Positions 1 to 6,409 of a stretch of 10,143 bases of DNA are shown here, piece by piece. The first letter of the stretch is position 1, and each line of letters begins with the position of its first letter. The notes under the pieces were generated by a model that was not told the origin of the DNA, ran no database searches, and saw nothing but the letters and a program-made list of their open reading frames with translations. This DNA is from Acidobacteriota bacterium (GTDB lineage Bacteria > Acidobacteriota > Terriglobia > Terriglobales > Acidobacteriaceae). Position numbers and translations under genes: made by a program. The DNA lies in NCBI GenBank assembly GCA_028873155.1, contig JAGWML010000104.1, forward strand, positions 1-10,143, read 5' to 3'.

Positions 1-387
1 CCCATCGGCATGAATCTCTGGCTGGGCGTACGCCTGCGCTGCATGCTGGGCCGGCACATCTTTGAGCACATGGGCACTGGCGTCAAGATCTATCCCGGCG
101 TGGACCTGACATACGGCTACAACCTGTCGATCGGCGACGGAGCCATCATCCGCAAAGGGGCGCTGCTCAGTGATCGTGGCGGTATCACCGTTGGCAAGGG
201 AGCGCTGGTCGGATCGTTTGCGCGCATCTTCTCGCACAGCTATGCGCCCGGCGATATCGACCATCTGACGCTGCATCACACAACCATCGGCGAAAACGCG
301 CGCGTCGCCAGCCACGCCATCGTGCTCGCCGGGCAGGATGTGCCGTCGGGCGGCATCATCGGCACCTTCCCCGCTGACCGCATCTGA
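1..387 (+). CDS. Hexapeptide-repeat (LbH) acyltransferase, 5'-truncated by window edge
   Basis: This is the C-terminal part of a left-handed beta-helix acyltransferase of the maltose/galactoside/serine O-acetyltransferase superfamily. These enzymes move an acyl group from acyl-CoA (or a similar donor) to a sugar or amino-acid hydroxyl or amine. The sequence shows successive hexapeptide turns of the [LIV]-G-x4 type, such as LSIGDGAIIRKGALL, ITVGKGALVGSFARI and TTIGENARVASHAIVLAG. A His-rich loop (FSHSYAPGD then LTLHH) lies where such enzymes carry the catalytic His. The closing GTFPADRI resembles the usual GxPAK-[IV] end of the family. The frame is open from base 1, and the first internal ATG at base 10 has no Shine-Dalgarno sequence before it, so the true start is probably upstream. 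The substrate cannot be read from the sequence; a role in surface polysaccharide is a guess. Confidence 0.8.
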   Translation, partial: PIGMNLWLGVRLRCMLGRHIFEHMGTGVKIYPGVDLTYGYNLSIGDGAIIRKGALLSDRGGITVGKGALVGSFARIFSHSYAPGDIDHLTLHHTTIGENARVASHAIVLAGQDVPSGGIIGTFPADRI

Positions 388-443
388 GCTGCACGCACAT
401 GCTAATCTGAGCCCTGGGCCTGTCTTCCGACTGGAGTTCGTGT

Positions 444-1154
444 TTGCAGCCGATCGCCTTCATCATTGCTCTGTTCGAATTTGTTCTCCTCATCTTTTCG
501 CTCAGCTTTCATGAGTGCGCGCACGCGTGGACTGCTTCGTTTCTTGGCGACCACACAGCGCGTCTCGAAGGTCGCGTCACGTTGAATCCCACGTATCACG
601 TCGATCCGATCGGGACGCTGCTGTTTCCAGCGCTCATGATTTTCGGGCCGCTCTTCGGACTCGGCATCGGCGGTATGCTGGTGGGCTGGGCCAAGCCGAC
701 GCCGGTCATTACGCGCAACTTTCGCAAGATCGTCCGGGACGACAACCTGGTCACGCTGGCCGGGCCGGTCTCAAACCTGATTCTCGTCGTGGCCGCATTC
801 CTGGTGCTGGCGGTCATCTGCCTGGCGGTGCCCGGCGGGCGCACGCTGGTGCTGGCGTCCATGGGCGGAATGCTCAGCCTTGGTGTGCCATCGGGACTGC
901 AGGCTGTGGTGTTGCTGGCTCACCTCGCAATTCTGATCAATCTTTCGCTGTTCTTCTTCAACCTGCTGCCCATTCCTCCGCTGGACGGGAGCCATATTCT
1001 GCGCAACATGCTGCCCTACAACGCACTGCGTGTCTATGACAGCATCGGCGGCTGGATCAGCTGGCTGCTGATGATTCTCGTCGGCGGTTTTATTCTGCGG
1101 CTGCTGCTCAGCCCCGCTCTGGCAGTGGTGTATTTCGGCCTGGCGCACATCTAA
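444..1154 (+). CDS. Site-2 protease family (M50) membrane zinc metalloprotease
   Basis: This is a small intramembrane zinc metalloprotease of the M50/site-2 type, 236 residues with no PDZ domain, like the compact YwhC/MJ0392-style members. The metal-binding HExxH motif is H23-E24-C25-A26-H27, inside the first hydrophobic segment. The second motif, NLLPIPPLDG (about residues 173-182), supplies the third zinc ligand, D181. A conserved LAGPVSNL lies at about 105-112. Hydrophobic stretches at about 4-22, 55-80, 105-130, 150-178 and 205-234 indicate a polytopic inner-membrane protein. The start is TTG, chosen because GGAG (433-436) sits 7 bases upstream and no in-frame ATG precedes the HExxH motif. 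The neighbouring GTG at 440 is out of frame. The gene lies 113 bp before trpS, and I recall M50-trpS-scpA-scpB as a recurring order in some phyla. The physiological substrate is unknown. Confidence 0.88.
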   Translation: MQPIAFIIALFEFVLLIFSLSFHECAHAWTASFLGDHTARLEGRVTLNPTYHVDPIGTLLFPALMIFGPLFGLGIGGMLVGWAKPTPVITRNFRKIVRDDNLVTLAGPVSNLILVVAAFLVLAVICLAVPGGRTLVLASMGGMLSLGVPSGLQAVVLLAHLAILINLSLFFFNLLPIPPLDGSHILRNMLPYNALRVYDSIGGWISWLLMILVGGFILRLLLSPALAVVYFGLAHI

Positions 1155-1183
1155 ACGCCTCTGCGCCACCGGCCTTGCCCCGC

Positions 1184-1189
1184 TACAAT
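1184..1189 (+). promoter_or_regulatory. Putative -10 element (TACAAT) upstream of trpS
   Basis: TACAAT matches the sigma-70 -10 consensus at 5 of 6 positions and lies in the 113-bp gap between the M50 protease and trpS. The hexamer 17 bases upstream (CTGCGC, 1161-1166) is a poor -35. If used, transcription would start near 1196 and give trpS a leader of about 70 bases. This call rests on one hexamer only. Confidence 0.33.
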
Positions 1190-1267
1190 AGGGAGAGCCG
1201 CTCATCGTGATTTCCCAACCGCCGCGGCCGCATTTTTTTTTGCACCACCCCGGAACCGATACGCACC

Positions 1268-2344
1268 ATGCCCGATCAAGCGAATTCATCCTCTCGCCCG
1301 CGCGTTTTAAGCGGGATGCGCCCTACAGGCAAGCTCCACCTCGGCAACTACATGGGCGCGCTGGCCAACTGGGTCAAGCTGCAGGACCAGTACGAGTGCT
1401 ACTTCTTTATCGCCGACCTGCACGCGCTCACCACGGACTATGCTGACACCTCATCCATTGCGCCGAACACCATGGAGGTGGCGCTGGATTTTCTTGGCGC
1501 GGGGCTTGATCCTGAGCGGTGCACCATCTTTGTGCAGAGCCAGGTGAAGCAGCACTATGAGCTGCCGCTGCTCCTGGGCATGATTACTCCTCTGGGCTGG
1601 CTGGAGCGCGTGCCAAGCTACAAAGAGATGCAGGAGAACCTGTCGAGCAAAGACCTGACAACCTACGGCTTCCTCGGCTATCCGGTGCTGATGGCGAGCG
1701 ATATTTTGCTCTATCAGCCACAGTTTGTCCCAGTGGGCCAGGACCAGCAGGCGCATGTGGAACTCACGCGCGAGATTGCGCGGCGGTTCAACCAGTTCTA
1801 TCCCAGAGCAAACGCCAAAAATGTCGGGGATATACTCCGTGCAGCTCAAGTGGATCCTCGCTATGTGCTCCCCGAGCCGAAGGTGCTGCTGACGCCTTCC
1901 CCCAAGCTGCCCGGCACCGACGGCCGCAAGATGTCGAAGAGCTATGGGAACACGATTCAGATCACCGACCCCGAGCCGGTGGTGCGGCAGAAGCTTAAGA
2001 CCATGGTCACGGACCCTGCGCGGATTCGCCGCACCGACAAAGGCGATCCTGACAAATGCCCGGTCGGCGATCTGCATAAGGTATTTTCATCGCCGGAGAC
2101 ACTGGCGAAGGTCTACGAGGGTTGCCGATCGGCGAGTATCGGCTGCATCGAGTGCAAGGGCTGGGCCGCCGATGCCCTCGTGCAGGTGTTGAAGCCCATT
2201 CAGGAGCGGCGCGCCAGCTTCACCGAGCCACAGGTGAAGGAGATTCTCAACGCGGGTTCCGCACGCGCGCGCAATCGAGCCGAGCAAACCATGCAGGAAG
2301 TGCACACGGCCATGCAGTTGACGCTGACCGGCGCGGCAAGCTAG
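1268..2344 (+). CDS. trpS: Tryptophanyl-tRNA synthetase (class I)
   Basis: This cytoplasmic enzyme charges tRNA-Trp with tryptophan using ATP. The 358-residue protein is slightly longer than the usual 330 or so, and carries the full class Ic signature. The HIGH-like motif is PTGKLHLGN (19-27), the tryptophan-pocket segment is YPVLMASDILLY (138-149), GQDQQAHVELTREI lies at 157-170, and KMSKS is at 221-225. Four cysteines in the C-terminal helical region (C264, C286, C293, C296) form C-x21-C-x6-C-x2-C, which is close to the [4Fe-4S]-binding pattern of Thermotoga maritima TrpRS. The start is the ATG of MPDQANSSSRPRVLSGMRPTG. Its Shine-Dalgarno is weak, with GGAA 12 bases upstream. The stop lies 34 bases before the chosen scpA start, so the two are probably co-transcribed. 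No leader peptide rich in Trp codons is visible. Confidence 0.97.
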   Translation: MPDQANSSSRPRVLSGMRPTGKLHLGNYMGALANWVKLQDQYECYFFIADLHALTTDYADTSSIAPNTMEVALDFLGAGLDPERCTIFVQSQVKQHYELPLLLGMITPLGWLERVPSYKEMQENLSSKDLTTYGFLGYPVLMASDILLYQPQFVPVGQDQQAHVELTREIARRFNQFYPRANAKNVGDILRAAQVDPRYVLPEPKVLLTPSPKLPGTDGRKMSKSYGNTIQITDPEPVVRQKLKTMVTDPARIRRTDKGDPDKCPVGDLHKVFSSPETLAKVYEGCRSASIGCIECKGWAADALVQVLKPIQERRASFTEPQVKEILNAGSARARNRAEQTMQEVHTAMQLTLTGAAS

Positions 2345-2378
2345 CAATCACAGATAGGCCTTGCAAACTGAGAGCGCA

Positions 2379-3323
2379 GTGACCGAAGAAAAGATCAATC
2401 CGGCAAACGAAGGCGCAGAGGCGAACAACCCAGTGCCCGATGCCGCGCACGCCGATGCGCCGCCGCTGGTGCTGGTGTCGCCGCCTATGCCGGAAGACAA
2501 GCCGGCGAAGTCTGCCGCGAAGCAGAAAAGACAGGAAGAGGAGCCGGAGCAGTCGCCGTTTTCTGTCACCGTGGGCGCCGTATATGACGGGCCGCTTGAC
2601 CTGCTGCTCGACCTGATTCGCAAGCAGGACATCGACATCTACGACATACCGATTGCGAAGATTACCGCGCAGTTCCTTGCGTATGTCAATCAGCTCAAAG
2701 CGAGTGACGTGGATGTGGCAGGTGAGTTCATTTACACGGCCTCTTTGCTCATTCACATTAAAAGCAAGATGCTGCTGCCGCGCACCGAATCTGCCACCGG
2801 CGATTTGGCAGAGGATCCGCGCCGCGAGCTCGTGGAGCGGTTGCTGGAGCACGAGCGCTTCAAGAACGCCGCGCAGATGCTGCAGCAGAAGCAGATGCTC
2901 GAAGCCGCGACGTGGACCAATCCCGGCCTGCGCGAGTTCCAGGGCGACGTGGCTGCCGAGCCTGAGATTGCAGCCGACACCGTCGATCTGGTGCGGGTCT
3001 TCCGCGAGATTATGGAGCGCGCGCGCAAGCGGCCCACCTTTAACGTGGAAGACGACTCCGTCACGGTCGGCCAGATGATTCAGTTCCTCGCGCGCAGGCT
3101 GACGATGGAAGACAAGCCGGTGGCGCTCCGGCGCATGCTCAGCCACACGCGCTCGGAGCGCGCGCTGGTGGCCATGTTTCTGGCGCTGCTGGAACTCGTT
3201 CGCTTGCAGGCCATTCTGTTGCGGCAGGACAGCGCGTTCAGCGAGATCTTCATCAAGAAGCAGTCGGGCTTTGACAAGGTGATGGACGAGAGGCTCTCCG
3301 ACCTGCGCGACGACTGGCGTTAA
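2379..3323 (+). CDS. scpA: Segregation and condensation protein A (kleisin ScpA)
   Basis: ScpA is the kleisin subunit of the SMC-ScpAB condensin. It bridges the SMC heads and binds ScpB, and acts on the nucleoid in chromosome compaction and segregation. The diagnostic N-terminal block YDGPLDLLLDLIRKQDIDIY is followed by DIPIAKITAQFL (together about residues 69-100). It is followed by AGEFIYTASLLIHIKSKMLLP (about 114-134), and a predicted C-terminal winged helix runs to the end. The first 60 or so residues are Ala/Glu/Pro-rich and probably disordered, making the protein (314 aa) longer than the typical 250. I chose GTG at 2379 (N-terminus MTEEKINPAN) because GAGAG (2370-2374) lies 4 bases upstream. 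An in-frame TTG at 2361 would add six residues but has no properly spaced Shine-Dalgarno. The partner scpB lies downstream but is separated by the phosphate transporter gene. Confidence 0.95.
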   Translation: MTEEKINPANEGAEANNPVPDAAHADAPPLVLVSPPMPEDKPAKSAAKQKRQEEEPEQSPFSVTVGAVYDGPLDLLLDLIRKQDIDIYDIPIAKITAQFLAYVNQLKASDVDVAGEFIYTASLLIHIKSKMLLPRTESATGDLAEDPRRELVERLLEHERFKNAAQMLQQKQMLEAATWTNPGLREFQGDVAAEPEIAADTVDLVRVFREIMERARKRPTFNVEDDSVTVGQMIQFLARRLTMEDKPVALRRMLSHTRSERALVAMFLALLELVRLQAILLRQDSAFSEIFIKKQSGFDKVMDERLSDLRDDWR

Positions 3324-3370
3324 GCAAGTGTCTGCGTCGATTCGCCTCTTGTTCGCTGCGCCGGCGGCAA

Positions 3371-3409
3371 ATCTGCCAGGTTTGTCACAGGCTGGTCAGA
3401 CCGGCAGAT
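3371..3409 (+). terminator. Hairpin after scpA: terminator-like without U-tract, or regulatory
   Basis: The left arm ATCTGCC (3371-3377) plus GGTTTG (3379-3384) pairs with CAGACC (3397-3402) plus GGCAGAT (3403-3409). This gives 13 base pairs with one bulged A (3378), one G-U pair and a 12-base loop. It begins 47 bases after the scpA stop. No T-run follows, so it is not a classical intrinsic terminator. It could protect the 3' end of the upstream message, assist termination, or act on the downstream gene. Confidence 0.4.
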
Positions 3410-3615
3410 GCTAAGATTCAGACCAGCGAGTCAATCCCCAGTGCTCGCATGGTACGCAGCCGTGGAATCTGCGGTTGCCGGGGTTTTATGCAAGCCTTTT
3501 TGCCGGGCATTATTCTCTCCCGTTCTGCAGCCCAGCCCTCCCGCATCGTTCGTGTTCCCATCGAAGCGTTTGCGACGTTCGCGTCAACTCAGCATCTACG
3601 TCTTCCGATCCCGAT

Positions 3616-3619
3616 GAGG
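3616..3619 (+). promoter_or_regulatory. Shine-Dalgarno of the phosphate transporter gene
   Basis: GAGG lies 7 bases before the ATG at 3627 and supports the start MADLAATQ over the other candidate codons in this region. Confidence 0.6.
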
Positions 3620-3626
3620 CGCCTGC

Positions 3627-5243
3627 ATGGCTGACCTTGCAGCGACTCAGGTTCTGGTCGAGCCGGCATCCCTGCTGGAGCGCAAGCTCACGCGACGCCC
3701 CAGCCGCATGGGCCGGGCCGTTTTCCTGGCTGCCCTTGCAGTGGGCCTCGGTTACATTGCAATCCATGTGGCGCAGGACCTTGCGCCGGTCCGTCTTGAT
3801 GGGCACTCGGCGTTCATCCTGCTCGGCCTCACGCTTGCCATTGCTCTCGGCTTTGAGTTCGTCAACGGCTTTCACGACACAGCGAATGCTGTGGCAACCG
3901 TCATCTACACCCATTCACTGGAACCGCGGCTTGCCGTGGTCTGGTCCGGCGTCTGTAATCTTGCGGGCGTGCTGTTGTCCTCCGGCGCGGTTGCCTACTC
4001 CGTCATCGCTTTGCTTCCGGTGGAGCTTGTCTTGAAGATCAGCTCCGGCGCGGGCTTTTCCATGGTCTTTGCGCTCCTGGTTGCAGCCATACTCTGGAAT
4101 CTCGGCACGTGGTGGTTCGGGTTGCCCGCATCAAGTTCGCACACCCTGGTCGGCTCCATCATTGGCGTCGGATTGGCCAACCAGTGGCTCAATCCACACT
4201 CCGGCGCATCCGGTCTGGACTGGGACCAGGCCATCAAGGTGCTCAAGGCCCTGCTGATCTCACCGCTCGTTGGATTTGTGCTGGCCGCGCTGCTGGTACT
4301 CGTCTCCAAGTGGGCCTTCCGATTCCCTGAGCTCTATGAGGCGCCGAAGAACAACGAGCCGCCGCCGTGGCCCATCCGCGCCCTGATGGTGCTCACATGC
4401 ACGGGCGTCAGCTTCTTCCACGGTTCGAACGATGGCCAGAAGGGCATGGGCCTCATCATGCTGATCCTCATTGGCACGGTGCCTGCTGCGTATGCACTGA
4501 ATCACGGCCTCGGACCGGCTGATCTCGAACAACTGCTGTCCGCGTCCGCGCAGGTTCAGAGCATCCTTGACCGCCAGCCGGATGCAGCGGCTGCTCCCGC
4601 CGCCGACCCACGCGCTGCTCTGGCCGAATCTGTGCGTATTCGCCAGCTCACGCCGGGCACCCTTGCGAATCTCGATGCCGTTGTGCACGGACTGGACCAC
4701 GAACTGCGGCAGTACAGCAGCTTGCGCGACCTTCCGGCGGCGGAGCAGACGCAGGTCCGCAACGATATGTACGTGACCAGCGAAGCGCTGCGCCTGCTGG
4801 ATAAAGAGCACATGCTGCGGACCACGTCCGCCGACCGCGAGGCCCTGCGCCGCTACCGGAGCAGCCTCAGCCGCGCCACGCAATTCATACCCACATGGGT
4901 GAAGGTCGCCGTGGCTCTGGCCCTTGGGCTCGGCACCATGGTGGGCTGGAAGCGCATCGTCATTACGGTGGGTGAGCGCATCGGCAAAGAACACCTGACC
5001 TACGCGCAAGGTGCCGCGGCGGGGCTGGTGGCGATGGGCACCATCTTTGCCGCGGACAACTTTGGGCTGCCCGTTTCCACTACGCATATCCTCAGCTCCG
5101 GCGTGGCTGGCAGCATGGCGGCCAACGGCAGCGGGCTGCACCTCTCCACGGTGCGCAACATCGCCGCCGGCTGGGTGCTGACTCTTCCAGCTGCGGCCTT
5201 GCTGGCTGGGATTCTGTACAGTTTGTTCCGGCTCATCGCGTAA
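3627..5243 (+). CDS. Inorganic phosphate transporter, PiT family
   Basis: This inner-membrane symporter of the PiT family (low-affinity, metal-phosphate/H+ type in PitA) belongs to the PF01384 fold, which has two inverted repeats. The signature of the first repeat is NGFHDTANAV (80-89), followed by LPASSSHTLVGS (166-177). The second repeat has FFHGSNDGQKGMG (263-275) and LPVSTTHILSSG (481-492). Hydrophobic segments flank both. A soluble insert of roughly 125 residues (about 296-420), partly Ala/Pro-rich and partly charged helix, separates the halves. The length of 538 residues is somewhat above the 499 of E. coli PitA. A positively charged N-terminal stretch (LERKLTRRPSRMGR) precedes the first membrane helix. 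There is no PhoU-like/DUF47 partner next to it, although such a partner accompanies many PiT genes. It interrupts the scpA-scpB pair and has a 303-bp upstream non-coding region, which suggests its own control. Phosphate regulation is not proven. Confidence 0.94.
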   Translation: MADLAATQVLVEPASLLERKLTRRPSRMGRAVFLAALAVGLGYIAIHVAQDLAPVRLDGHSAFILLGLTLAIALGFEFVNGFHDTANAVATVIYTHSLEPRLAVVWSGVCNLAGVLLSSGAVAYSVIALLPVELVLKISSGAGFSMVFALLVAAILWNLGTWWFGLPASSSHTLVGSIIGVGLANQWLNPHSGASGLDWDQAIKVLKALLISPLVGFVLAALLVLVSKWAFRFPELYEAPKNNEPPPWPIRALMVLTCTGVSFFHGSNDGQKGMGLIMLILIGTVPAAYALNHGLGPADLEQLLSASAQVQSILDRQPDAAAAPAADPRAALAESVRIRQLTPGTLANLDAVVHGLDHELRQYSSLRDLPAAEQTQVRNDMYVTSEALRLLDKEHMLRTTSADREALRRYRSSLSRATQFIPTWVKVAVALALGLGTMVGWKRIVITVGERIGKEHLTYAQGAAAGLVAMGTIFAADNFGLPVSTTHILSSGVAGSMAANGSGLHLSTVRNIAAGWVLTLPAAALLAGILYSLFRLIA

Positions 5244-5341
5244 CTTCGCGGGTTTCTTCCAGGCTTTGCACAGGTCACGGTGCACATACGTCTCGCCGAG
5301 GCCTGAGTATCCGTTACCATGAACGAGGTACGGATTACCGA

Positions 5342-6409
5342 ATGAGTCTGAAAGCAAAGCTTGAAGCTGTGATTTACGCCGCGGAGGAGCCCGTCACCCT
5401 CGCGCAGCTGGCTGCATTGTTTGCCGCCGAGGCGCTGGAATACAAGGCCGCGCAGGCTGCTGCTCTCCCCGCCGCAGAGCCGCAACCTCTTTTAGGCGAG
5501 GGACTTGAGTATTTAGGCATCGAGCCGGTCGAGGACGGCGATGCCGTTTCGCCTCCGGTGGCCCAGATCGCGCCAGACGAGCCCGTGGCTGAAGCTCACG
5601 GGAATCCGGAGATGGCGACCCTTGAGGCAGACCCCAATTCTGCCAATGCGCTCCAGAGTGACGCCTCCGATGCGGAGGGCGATGCCAGGCGCGAGGCGCG
5701 ACAGCGGGACCGCGAAGTCAAAGCGGTGCTGCGGCAGGTTCTGGACGAGATCATTGCCAGCTACGCGCACGATGATCGCGGCATTGAAATTCGTGAGATT
5801 GCCGGCGGCTACCGCCTCGCGACGAAGCCGGAGTGCCACGATGCCGTGCGCCTCTTCATCAAGAGCCTCAAGCCCCCCATGAAGCTCTCGCTGCCCGCGC
5901 TGGAGACGCTGGCGGTGGTGGCGTACAAGCAACCCGTCACCGCGCCAGAGGTCAACGAGATTCGTGGCGTGGAGTCGGCGGGCGTGCTCGGTTCGCTGCT
6001 CAGCCGCAAGCTCATCAGCACGGCAGGGCGGAAGCAGGTGATTGGCCGGCCCATTCTCTACAAAACCACGAAAGAGTTTCTGCTGCGCTTCGGCCTCAAG
6101 GATCTTTCTGAGCTGCCCTCCATGGATGAGTTCGAAAAGATGGCTGCGATGGAGCTGAGCGAAGAGGGCGGAGTTGAAACGCAGGAGGTCGAGTCGGGTT
6201 TTGAGCATGTCCCCGATGTGGGGCTGGAACTGGATGAGAACGCGTCGGAAGAAGCCGAAGGCCCGGCGGACTTATCTGACGCGGAGGGAATGCCGTCGGC
6301 CGACTCTACAGAGCTGACAGCGACGACGTCCGAAGCCGGAGCGGAAAGCCATCCGGAAGAGCCGGCGCCCGCCGAAGGGGCAGAAACCGAGACGCAGTCC
6401 CATGACTGA
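5342..6409 (+). CDS. scpB: Segregation and condensation protein B (ScpB) with low-complexity insert and tail
   Basis: ScpB dimers bind the middle of the kleisin ScpA and regulate the SMC condensin. The family core is two winged-helix domains in about 190 residues; this protein has 355. The first helix, MSLKAKLEAVIYAAEEPVTL and AQLAALFA (1-28), is followed by an Ala/Glu/Pro-rich insert (about 31-122). The fold then resumes with VKAVLRQVLDEIIASYAH (126-143), GIEIREIAGGYRLATKPE, and the highly conserved LPALETLAVVAYKQPVTAPE with VNEIRGVES (174-202). VLGSLLSRKLI and GRPILYKTTKEFLLRFGL complete the second winged helix. Residues 258-355 form an acidic Glu/Ala/Ser tail. The ATG is preceded by GAGG (5325-5328) at a long spacing of 13 bases. 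The last 8 bases overlap rluB, which implies translational coupling. Confidence 0.93.
   Translation: MSLKAKLEAVIYAAEEPVTLAQLAALFAAEALEYKAAQAAALPAAEPQPLLGEGLEYLGIEPVEDGDAVSPPVAQIAPDEPVAEAHGNPEMATLEADPNSANALQSDASDAEGDARREARQRDREVKAVLRQVLDEIIASYAHDDRGIEIREIAGGYRLATKPECHDAVRLFIKSLKPPMKLSLPALETLAVVAYKQPVTAPEVNEIRGVESAGVLGSLLSRKLISTAGRKQVIGRPILYKTTKEFLLRFGLKDLSELPSMDEFEKMAAMELSEEGGVETQEVESGFEHVPDVGLELDENASEEAEGPADLSDAEGMPSADSTELTATTSEAGAESHPEEPAPAEGAETETQSHD

Larger units (their letters stand above)
3324..3626. other. 303-bp non-coding region between scpA and the phosphate transporter gene
   Basis: No credible gene is seen here. The short open frames (for example 3408-3617) encode Ser/Arg/Pro-rich peptides without family features and lack ribosome sites. 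The stretch holds a 13-bp imperfect hairpin at 3371-3409, a possible -10 hexamer TAAGAT at 3412-3417, and smaller inverted repeats at 3426-3448 (GCGAG/CTCGC) and 3568-3588 (GTT-bulge-GACG around a TTCG loop). The octamer TTGCCGGG occurs twice as a direct repeat (3475-3482 and 3500-3507). It most likely combines the end of the scpA transcript with the promoter and leader of the transporter gene. Confidence 0.6.

Noticed and set aside
444..2344. The M50 protease beside trpS and scpA considered as part of a stress-sensing (RseP/sigma factor) module
   Set aside because: No PDZ domain, anti-sigma factor or sigma factor is present; the neighbours are housekeeping genes.
2247..3146. A 299-codon - strand open frame opposite scpA
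   Set aside because: scpA is unambiguous on the + strand; the antisense product shows no family features.
3408..3617. A 69-codon + strand frame in the scpA to transporter gap, considered as a small gene
   Set aside because: No Shine-Dalgarno, no family resemblance, and composition like translated non-coding DNA.
3627..3640. Possible phosphate-starvation operon (pst/phoU) around the PiT gene
   Set aside because: No pst, phoU, phoB or phoR gene occurs in the window; only a weak Pho-box-like site was found, and it is listed as a finding.
4260..5357. A 365-codon - strand open frame opposite the phosphate transporter
   Set aside because: The opposite strand encodes a full PiT protein with all family motifs; the antisense product is a composition-driven shadow.
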